Assembly: GCA_947523045.1 (NCBI GenBank)
Contig: CANNUR010000023.1
Span: 1 to 22,739 of the forward strand
Length of the DNA: 22,739 nucleotides
Source of the DNA: an uncultured Prosthecobacter sp.
GTDB lineage: Bacteria; Verrucomicrobiota; Verrucomicrobiia; Verrucomicrobiales; Verrucomicrobiaceae
Reading direction: 5' to 3'
Shown here piece after piece: positions 16,134-22,739 of the stretch. A program made the translations under genes and the position numbers. The notes under the pieces were generated by a model. The model was not told the origin of the DNA, searched no databases, and was given only the letters and a program-made list of their open reading frames with translations. Within the stretch, counting starts at the first letter, position 1. The number at the start of each line of letters is the position of its first letter.

Positions 16134-16856
16134 ATGGCTGCTCCGTCCTCCTCCGAACCTCCCGCCGATCGCGCGGAGTTCGACGCCTTTGCCGGCGCCT
16201 ACGACGAGGCTCTCAATCGCGGTCTGAAGTTCAGCGGCGAGGCCAAGGAGTTTTTTGCCGAGGGCCGCGTGCGCTGGCTGGGTCGCCGTCTCGCCGAGCA
16301 GGGGCATGAGGCGAAGTCGGTGCTCGACTTCGGCTGCGGCACCGGCACGGCCTGCCCCTATCTGCGCGAAGGGCTCGGCGTCGAGCGCTACTTTGGCTTC
16401 GATCCCTCCGCGGAATCCGTGCGCGAGGCGGCGGCCGTCCATGCAGGCGCGGCCTTCACCGCCTGCGCGGAAGACGTGCCCGTGTCCGCCTTCGACCTCG
16501 CCTTCACCAATGGCGTCTTCCATCACATTCCGCCAGCGCACCGCGACGCGGCCTTGGCCCAGGTCTGGCAGGCGCTGCGGCCAGGCGGGTGGTTCGCGTT
16601 TTTCGAAAACAACCGCTGGCATCCCGGGGTGCACTTCATGATGAGCCGCGTGCCGTTTGATCGCGATGCCCAAATGCTCTTCCCGTTCCAGGCGCGCACC
16701 CTGCTGCGCCGCGCCGGCTTCGAGATCGTGCTTGGCGACTCCCTCTTTGTCTTCCCTGGCGCCTTGGCTTTTTTGCGCCCGCTCGAGCCGATGCTTTGCA
16801 AACTGCCGCTCGGCGGTCAGTACCTCGTGCTTGCCAGAAAGCCCACCAACGGCTAG
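16134..16856 (+). CDS. Class I SAM-dependent methyltransferase
   Basis: This is a soluble 240-residue methyltransferase. Motif I is clear (VLDFGCGTGTACPYL, with Asp65 opening the glycine loop). It is followed by the acidic segment GFDPSAESVREA that binds the SAM ribose, LAFTNGVFHHIPP as motif IV, and LRPGGWFAFFENN as post-motif IV. The start at MAAPSSSEPPADRAEF avoids a long overlap with the preceding gene that the in-frame Met at 15981 would need. Its place between two glycosyltransferases suggests it methylates a sugar or lipid intermediate of the same pathway; a cap or stop signal for chain growth is one possibility. Confidence 0.92.
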   Translation: MAAPSSSEPPADRAEFDAFAGAYDEALNRGLKFSGEAKEFFAEGRVRWLGRRLAEQGHEAKSVLDFGCGTGTACPYLREGLGVERYFGFDPSAESVREAAAVHAGAAFTACAEDVPVSAFDLAFTNGVFHHIPPAHRDAALAQVWQALRPGGWFAFFENNRWHPGVHFMMSRVPFDRDAQMLFPFQARTLLRRAGFEIVLGDSLFVFPGALAFLRPLEPMLCKLPLGGQYLVLARKPTNG

Positions 16857-16874
16857 GCCGTCCTTCTCCCGATT

Positions 16875-18017
16875 ATGTCCGCCGCTCCCGAACTGACCTT
16901 TGTCTTCCCCTGCCTCAACGAGGAAAAGACCCTCGGCCTGTGCATTGAACGGGTGAAGGCCTCGCTCGATCCGTCGGGCATTGCCTATGAAATTGTTGTC
17001 GCCGACAACGGCAGCACGGATCGCTCGCGTGAGATCGCCGCGGCCGCCGGCTGCCGGGTCGTGCCGGTGGCGGCGCGCGGCTATGGTGCCGCGCTCAAGG
17101 GCGGCATCGAGGCCGCTTACGGTCGCTACGCGATGTTTGCCGACTCCGACAGCACCTACATGTATGAACACGCCGCGCCGCTGTACGCGGCCGCGATCGA
17201 GCACGACGCCGGCATGGCCATCGCCTCGCGCATGATCGGCGAGATCGAGCCGGGTGCGATGCCGCCGTTGCACCGGCATCTGGGAACCCCGGTGCTCACT
17301 GGGCTCATCAACGCGCTCTTCCACGGCCGTCTGACGGATTGCAATTCGGGCTTCCGCTGCGTGAAGAAGGACGAGTATTTGAAGTGGGGCATCCGCTCCG
17401 ACGGCATGGAATTCGCCTCCGAGCTGCTCATCAAGGCGCTCAAGGCCGGCACCCGCACCGTCGAGATCCCCTCCGGGCTGCGCTGCGGTCCGCCCGATCG
17501 GGTCGCCCATCTGCGCACCTGGCGCGACGGCATGCGCCACCTACTCTTCATCCTCTCGGAAAAGCCGGCCCTGTTCGAATGGCTCGGCCTGCTCGTCCTG
17601 CTGCCGGCCACCCTGCTGCAGATCCTCGCCGCCTTCACCGGTCCGGTCGCCGTGGGGCCCTTCCACATCTTCGACCTGCACAGCCAGGCCCTGCTGCTGC
17701 TCGCCGGCATCGTCGGCACCCAGACCTACATCTTCGGCTGCAGCCTGCACCTGCGCGCCGGCGACCATCCACTGCCACTCACCCGCAAGCTCATCCATCT
17801 CGACGAGGGCACGCTCTTTTTCATGCTGCTCGGCGTGCTCGCCGCCTGCGGCCTGACCGTGCTCGGCCTGCTCGTGGTCTGGGCCGGCCGCGGTTTCGCC
17901 GGGTTGGAGCAGGCCGACAGCCTGCTCGTCGTGGTCCACCTGCTCGGCGTGCTCGCCATGAGCGGCGTCGGCCTGCTCTCGATCCACACGCTGAAAAAGG
18001 CACGCACCGGTGCCTGA
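16875..18017 (+). CDS. GT2 family glycosyltransferase with C-terminal membrane helices (DPM1-like)
   Basis: The N-terminal 230 residues are a GT-A domain: LTFVFPCLNEEKTLGLCI, VVADNGSTDRSREIA, and the metal-binding DxD as DSDS at Asp90 and Asp92, then DCNSGFRCVKKDEYLKW. About four membrane helices follow (near 235-255, 272-293, 315-338 and 350-370). This layout matches polyprenyl-phosphate sugar synthases, which charge a lipid carrier on the cytoplasmic face. The product could feed the GT39-like enzyme upstream in the operon; that link is inference. The gene ends the plus-strand run and converges on the nuclease gene with a 6-base gap. No terminator hairpin is visible. Confidence 0.92.
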   Translation: MSAAPELTFVFPCLNEEKTLGLCIERVKASLDPSGIAYEIVVADNGSTDRSREIAAAAGCRVVPVAARGYGAALKGGIEAAYGRYAMFADSDSTYMYEHAAPLYAAAIEHDAGMAIASRMIGEIEPGAMPPLHRHLGTPVLTGLINALFHGRLTDCNSGFRCVKKDEYLKWGIRSDGMEFASELLIKALKAGTRTVEIPSGLRCGPPDRVAHLRTWRDGMRHLLFILSEKPALFEWLGLLVLLPATLLQILAAFTGPVAVGPFHIFDLHSQALLLLAGIVGTQTYIFGCSLHLRAGDHPLPLTRKLIHLDEGTLFFMLLGVLAACGLTVLGLLVVWAGRGFAGLEQADSLLVVVHLLGVLAMSGVGLLSIHTLKKARTGA

Positions 18018-18023
18018 GCCGTC

Positions 18024-20822
18024 TCAGTCGGCGAGGAACTCGACCGTCGCCTCGGGATCGCCGAGAAACAGGTCGTCGAAGCCGCGGTCGTAAGCCTTGG
18101 CCGAGGGCGGCCAGAAGATGCCTGCGCGCATGCGTCGCACCGCCTCGGCCGCGCACGCCAGTGCCGGCTCGATCCAGGCCTTGCCGAAGTCGGGCCAGAG
18201 CAGCACCCGCGTGTCCTGAACACTTTTGGGCAGCACAAAGTAGCCCGCTTCCTGCGGTTCCAGGCCGTGCAGCCGCAGGGCTGCGGCGTAGAGCGGCAAC
18301 TGCAGGTCGACCCAGCGCCGGCGCACGCCGTCGGCGGCCACGAACTCGCGCCAGGCCTGGGCCTCATCCACGGCGCGCGGTGCCCTGGGCGCGTGGGCAT
18401 CCAGCGGTGCCGAGGCCTTGTCGGAGGTCTTGTAGTCGAGCACACGGATCTGCCCCGAAGTCTGATGACGGTCGATGCGGTCGATCTTCAGCCGCACCTG
18501 CGCGCCCTCGACGACCAGCGGGGTGTCCGGTGCCCATTCGGCATGCAGGATGCGCCAGCCCTGGGCGCGATCCTCGGCCTCGATCAGCGCGGCATGCCGC
18601 AGGCGCTGCTTCAAGCCCTCCAGTTGCAGGGCCACCAGCGGCGCAGGGCGGCGACCGTAGATCCGCTGCGCCTCGCCCAGGGCTTCGGCGACCAGAAAAT
18701 CGGCGAGGCGACCGGCCTCCGTGCAGTCGCGCAGGTCGGTGACGAGGGCGAGCTGCTGCAAGGCGTGGTGGGCGAGGTTGCCGAAGGCCAGCGCGTCCAT
18801 CTCGCGCAGGTCGGGATCGACCGTGGCATCGAGGTGCAGTTCGCTGGCAAGGTAGTGGCGGAAGGGGCACTCGAGGTAGGAGCGCAGGCGCGAGGGCGAC
18901 ACCGTTTCGACGGCCGGCAGGCGCAGGCGCGGGCGCAGTTTCCAGGCGAGGCTGCGCGGCGGTTCGGCCAGGGACGAGGCGGATTCCGCATCCTCCGGGA
19001 ACAGGCGTGCCACCCGCGCCGGCAGGGCATCGTCGCTGCACAGAAACAGCAGGCGTGAGGGCCGCAGCGCATCGCCGCGCTCGCTCCATTGCCCGCACAG
19101 CACGCGCAGGCCGCCGCGGGTGGCGCGCGGCGCGGCCAGGGCACCCAGCAGGTAGGCGTCGCGGGCGAAGCGGCTGGCCTGGCAGGGCAGGCCGAGGCGC
19201 TGGCGCAGGCTGTCGGGCAGGAAGGGATGGGCGAGCAGGATGCCCGGCACCTGCTCCTCGTTGAGGCCGGCGATCACCAGGCCGGGAGAGGCTTCCCAGA
19301 GCAGTTCCAGCCAGCCCTGCAGGACGAGATCGACCTCGCCGCGCGGTTCGGCCAGCGCGGTACGCGCCAGGGCCTCCAGGGAGAGGCCGAGCGTCTGCTC
19401 GGGCGACAGCTTCAGCCCGAAACGGTCGGCCTCGGCACTGATCTCCTCGCAGCAGGCCAGCCAAGCCTCGGCCGGGGCGGCGACAAGGTGGTCTTCGGGG
19501 GCCTCGGGACGAAATTCGCGCGTGCCGTAGAGGCGCAGCAGGAAGGCGCGCGCCGCCTCGGCAAAGGGCATCTGCTGCCACTCGGCCAGCAGCTCGGTTG
19601 CGGTCGCCAGGGCGACGCCCAGTCGACCCGCCTCGGTGCCGGCCTGCAGTTCGCGGGCGTGCTCGAGCGTCACCGGCAGGTGCTCGGCGGCGAAGGCATC
19701 GGCCTCGGTGAGCAGATCGCAGCCGCCCGCGGCCGTGCCGGCGAGCGCGGCGCGCATTTCCGGCACGCGCAGCAGGCGGGCGAAACTGCGCCAGGAGCCG
19801 GTGGCGAGCAAACTGCGCCACTCGTTGAGCAGATGCCAGAGGCCGGTCTGCAGCGCCGCCAGACCGCCGGGTTCGAACACCGCCACGCCCTCCAGCGCCA
19901 GCTTTTCCGCCAGCACGGCACCAACCTCAGGATCGGCAACACCGACCGCGACTCGCCCGGCAGTCGCGAGGGCGCGCAGCTCGGTGATCACCTGGTTCGC
20001 CTGCGCGGTGGCGTCGTGGCAGAGCCGCAGGGCGGCATCGTCAAAGGGCAGCACCACCGGCGCGTCCTCGCCCCAGGCGTCCACCCGCGGCCGGCCGAGC
20101 GCGTCGAAAGCCTCGGCCCGCTCGGCGGGTGCCTGCACGGCCACCTCGAGGTCCACCCCGCGCGCGGCGCAGGCGGTTGCCCAGCGGTCAAAGAGTGGCG
20201 GCAGGTCGGGCGCGGCCAGGATGATCACTTGTGTCACGCCTTCCGGCAGCACGGGCGCGGCGGCGATGCGCCGCTGGGCCGCCTGGGCGTCCTCCAGCCC
20301 CTGATCCGCCAGCACCGCGGCTTGCGCGGCGGCGAGCGTGGCGAGGTCGCGCCAGCGCGCAGCGTCGTGTCCGGCCTCGACCTCGGCAAACCCAAGGCCA
20401 CCGGCGCCGATCAGCGACTGCAACTCCATGAGCAGGCGCGCGGTCTCCACCTGCCAGGTCCAGCCGTTGTCCTCGGGCGGCTGCGGAAACAGGGCCGGCA
20501 GCCGTGCGGGCGGCAGGCTTTGCAGGGCCTGCTGCCAGGCGAGTTGCGATTGCAGCGGACTCGCCACCCCGTGCCGCGCCGCCGGTGGCAGCAGCGCCTG
20601 TTCGGCGGTCCAGACGACCGGCGATAGCAGGCCGGTCGTCGCCCAGCCGCGCGCCAAGCCTTCGCGCAGACGTCGGCCGGCCTCGGCGGTGGGCACGATG
20701 AGCAGGGTGTCGGCCAGGTCCGGCGCCCCGGTGGCGGCCGGCCGTTGCGCGCTGAGAAAGGCCAGCGCCTTGTCGAGCACCGGCGCGTCCCAGCCCCAGA
20801 AATGACGGGTGATGCGGCTCAT
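18024..20822 (-). CDS. AddB-like PD-(D/E)XK nuclease with degenerate helicase region
   Basis: The C-terminal RecB-type nuclease domain is intact: SPSRLRSYLECPFRHYL with Cys652, GNLAHHAL with His685, KIDRID with Asp781, VLDYKTSD with Asp796 and Lys798, and DLQLPLYAAAL. It would be the nuclease half of an AddAB-type end-resection complex acting in double-strand break repair. The N-terminal 600 residues resemble AddB in layout (DTLLIVPTAEAGRRLREGL after the first block; GLVIAGLNEEQVPG later). I see no Walker A motif, and the N-terminus reads FWGWDAPVLDKAL where AddB would have it. The C-terminus ends GIFWPPSAKAYDRGFDDLF and lacks the cysteine trio that, with Cys652, would hold an Fe-S cluster. 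Its start overlaps the preceding stop (ATGA). No AddA is in the window. Confidence 0.85.
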   Translation of the reverse strand: MSRITRHFWGWDAPVLDKALAFLSAQRPAATGAPDLADTLLIVPTAEAGRRLREGLARGWATTGLLSPVVWTAEQALLPPAARHGVASPLQSQLAWQQALQSLPPARLPALFPQPPEDNGWTWQVETARLLMELQSLIGAGGLGFAEVEAGHDAARWRDLATLAAAQAAVLADQGLEDAQAAQRRIAAAPVLPEGVTQVIILAAPDLPPLFDRWATACAARGVDLEVAVQAPAERAEAFDALGRPRVDAWGEDAPVVLPFDDAALRLCHDATAQANQVITELRALATAGRVAVGVADPEVGAVLAEKLALEGVAVFEPGGLAALQTGLWHLLNEWRSLLATGSWRSFARLLRVPEMRAALAGTAAGGCDLLTEADAFAAEHLPVTLEHARELQAGTEAGRLGVALATATELLAEWQQMPFAEAARAFLLRLYGTREFRPEAPEDHLVAAPAEAWLACCEEISAEADRFGLKLSPEQTLGLSLEALARTALAEPRGEVDLVLQGWLELLWEASPGLVIAGLNEEQVPGILLAHPFLPDSLRQRLGLPCQASRFARDAYLLGALAAPRATRGGLRVLCGQWSERGDALRPSRLLFLCSDDALPARVARLFPEDAESASSLAEPPRSLAWKLRPRLRLPAVETVSPSRLRSYLECPFRHYLASELHLDATVDPDLREMDALAFGNLAHHALQQLALVTDLRDCTEAGRLADFLVAEALGEAQRIYGRRPAPLVALQLEGLKQRLRHAALIEAEDRAQGWRILHAEWAPDTPLVVEGAQVRLKIDRIDRHQTSGQIRVLDYKTSDKASAPLDAHAPRAPRAVDEAQAWREFVAADGVRRRWVDLQLPLYAAALRLHGLEPQEAGYFVLPKSVQDTRVLLWPDFGKAWIEPALACAAEAVRRMRAGIFWPPSAKAYDRGFDDLFLGDPEATVEFLAD

Positions 20823-21334
20823 GAGGGCTCAACGGCACGGATCGCTGCCGGATCCTGGGGGGCGGGAAAGTGACCGGCCCGGGCGAAGCGCTGCACGCAG
20901 TCGCCCGCACCGCCGGTGATTCGCACCTCGAGGTCGGCGCTTTCGCCCATCGCCGAGCTGACGTAATAGCAGTGCTGGCAGAAGCAGGGCGTGATGGCGC
21001 GGCCATGGGCGCGCAGGTAGGCGATGGCCGGGCAGGTCTGCACGCGCACGACGACCTCCTCCGGCAGGGTTTCCACCTCGACGACGGCGCCCGGTTCGGC
21101 GGCGAAAAAGGCGCGCCAGTAAGACGCCACCGCTGGCAGACCCCCGGCGCGCCAGCGCTCCGCCACGGGGGCGTAGTAGCCGCGGCCGAGCTCGGTCCAG
21201 TAGCGGCGCAGCCCGTCCAGGCCGGTGCGCGCGAGCACAAAGCGGAAGGTCGCATTGATCGCCGCGTAAAAATCTGCGGCACCCACCGGCTTGGTGTCGG
21301 TGTAGGGCAGGGGGCTGTCAGCCGAGGAGTTCAT
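20819..21334 (-). CDS. 171-residue protein with a C-x-C-x-x-C cluster; function unknown
   Basis: I do not recognise this with confidence. The N-terminal half is helical (DFYAAINATFRFVLARTG, RRYWTELGRGYYAPVAERW). The C-terminal half holds five cysteines: Cys101 in QTCPAIAYLR, Cys117, Cys119 and Cys122 in PCFCQHCYY, and Cys146 in GGAGDCVQRF. His121 sits in the cluster. A layout of CP, then a Cys pair, then GG and C..RF faintly recalls the L-2-amino-thiazoline-4-carboxylate hydrolase-like family, but this is a memory-level match. A metal or Fe-S site is plausible. Its start lies 17 bases inside the end of the aldolase gene, and its stop overlaps the nuclease start, so all three are probably on one transcript. 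Confidence 0.7.
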   Translation of the reverse strand: MNSSADSPLPYTDTKPVGAADFYAAINATFRFVLARTGLDGLRRYWTELGRGYYAPVAERWRAGGLPAVASYWRAFFAAEPGAVVEVETLPEEVVVRVQTCPAIAYLRAHGRAITPCFCQHCYYVSSAMGESADLEVRITGGAGDCVQRFARAGHFPAPQDPAAIRAVEPS

Positions 21335-22091
21335 CGAGTTGCCGTCCGCACTGCTTCAAGTGATCGTGAATCGCCCAGAATTCGTTGCCCATCGCCAGGA
21401 TGCGGCAGCCGAGATCGACGACGGTTTGGGCGTCCTCCAGGTTGCCCACCGGGAAACCCCAGGGCTTGCCGGCGGCCTGGCAGGCGGCGGCCATGGCCTC
21501 GGTCGCCGCGCGCACGGCCGGATTGCGGATCGAGGCCTCGCCGCCGGCACGCAGGGAAAAATCGCCCGGCCCGAGCAGCAGGGCGTCGACCCCTGGCACC
21601 GCCGCGATGGCCTGCAGTTCAGGAACCGCGGCCGGAGTCTCGATCTGCACAATGAGCAGGGTCTCGCGGTTGCGCACGGCCGGGTAGTCGGGCGTGCGCC
21701 CGAGCCAGAAGCCGCCGTCCAAGCCGGAGCCATCGACCCCGCGCTCGCCGAGCGGAGGAAATTTGACCGCCTGGGCCAGTCGCGCCGCCTCCGCGGCGGT
21801 GTTGACCTGCGGGATCATCAGCGCCGTGACGCCGTCCTCGAGCAGGCGCGACAGCCCGGTCTTCTCCGTGGTCGGCGGCCGGAACAGCAGGTCGATGTCG
21901 GCCAGGTGATGGCGCGCGGCGAAGTCGGCGATTTCACGCGGGTTCCACGGACGGTGCTCGCCATCGACCCAGACCGCGTCGTAGCCGGCGGTGGCGGCGA
22001 AGGCGGGGTAGTAGGGCAGGTTGGCGCCCAGGGCGCAGACCCGGGCGACACCGCCCGCATCGAGTTTCTGCCGGAGTTTCGATTGTCTCAT
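21318..22091 (-). CDS. HpcH/HpaI family aldolase
   Basis: This is a cytosolic class II (metal-dependent) pyruvate aldolase, probably cleaving or forming a 2-keto-3-deoxy acid or related compound. Seen: VDGEH with the catalytic His46, LFRPP with Arg71, IPQVNTAAEA, GERGVDG, and the metal ligands Glu151 in QIETPAAV and Asp177 in GPGDFS. The start is placed at MRQSKLRQKLDAGG; a Met 16 codons upstream (22139) gives an unlikely, longer leader. The 257-residue length is typical. It is close to RhmA-type keto-deoxy-rhamnonate aldolases, but the substrate is open. It is the first gene of an operon with the Cys-cluster protein and the nuclease, an odd combination. An 86-base gap separates it from the divergent MoxR gene. 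Confidence 0.92.
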   Translation of the reverse strand: MRQSKLRQKLDAGGVARVCALGANLPYYPAFAATAGYDAVWVDGEHRPWNPREIADFAARHHLADIDLLFRPPTTEKTGLSRLLEDGVTALMIPQVNTAAEAARLAQAVKFPPLGERGVDGSGLDGGFWLGRTPDYPAVRNRETLLIVQIETPAAVPELQAIAAVPGVDALLLGPGDFSLRAGGEASIRNPAVRAATEAMAAACQAAGKPWGFPVGNLEDAQTVVDLGCRILAMGNEFWAIHDHLKQCGRQLDELLG

Positions 22092-22177
22092 GCCGTGCCG
22101 ATCTTGGCGGGGTTTGCCGGGGCTGACAAGAAGCATCACGACTGATAACTCGGCCCGTCACGTGCTGTTTGATAGGC

Positions 22178-22739
<562 letters not shown>

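Noticed and set aside
19089..20627. 512-codon plus-strand open frame within the nuclease gene
   Set aside because: It lies opposite a gene with intact nuclease motifs, and the product is compositionally biased.

Overview
The window is a high-GC bacterial chromosome segment with 17 protein-coding genes and almost no non-coding space. The gene set points to Verrucomicrobiota, possibly Opitutae-like. The main clues are a PVC-type protein that fuses a membrane-bound dehydrogenase domain, HEAT-like repeats and a CxxCH cytochrome; a FGly sulfatase; a Tat-exported Gfo/Idh/MocA oxidoreductase; and an exported, membrane-anchored protein starting with an LKNGxxxxG domain, of a kind I associate with this phylum. 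Taxonomy is inferred from gene content only. I found no rRNA, tRNA, CRISPR array, insertion sequence or phage gene.

Layout. (1) 1-3083: the 3' part of a class A penicillin-binding protein (+) converges on an AlgD-like nucleotide-sugar dehydrogenase (-). (2) 3218-8918 (+): a likely catabolic block of Gfo/Idh/MocA oxidoreductase, strong terminator, sulfatase and PVC-type cytochrome/dehydrogenase, consistent with use of sulfated or oxidised glycans. (3) 8974-10436 (+): a bile-acid:sodium-symporter-family transporter translationally coupled to a small MEKHLA (PAS-related) protein. (4) 10456-12091: a minus-strand gene for an exported, C-terminally anchored protein with an Ala/Pro/Gln-rich linker, with a terminator after it and a dyad-rich divergent promoter region before it. 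(5) 12147-18017 (+): a tight five-gene run of Tat-exported beta-propeller protein, GT39/ArnT-like membrane glycosyltransferase, GT4 glycosyltransferase, SAM methyltransferase and GT2 glycosyltransferase with C-terminal membrane helices. This looks like an envelope glycan or glycolipid assembly unit. (6) 18024-22091 (-): an overlapping three-gene operon of HpcH/HpaI aldolase, a 171-residue protein with a Cys cluster, and a degenerate AddB-like PD-(D/E)XK nuclease. (7) 22178-end (+): the 5' part of a MoxR AAA+ ATPase gene.

The best candidates for something undescribed are the aldolase / Cys-cluster protein / AddB-like nuclease operon, whose nuclease has lost both the visible Walker A motif and the Fe-S cysteines of classical AddB; the transporter-MEKHLA pair; an imperfect palindrome inside the cytochrome gene that may be an in-frame dispersed element; and repeated GAATCSG half-sites in the 11985-12146 divergent promoter.
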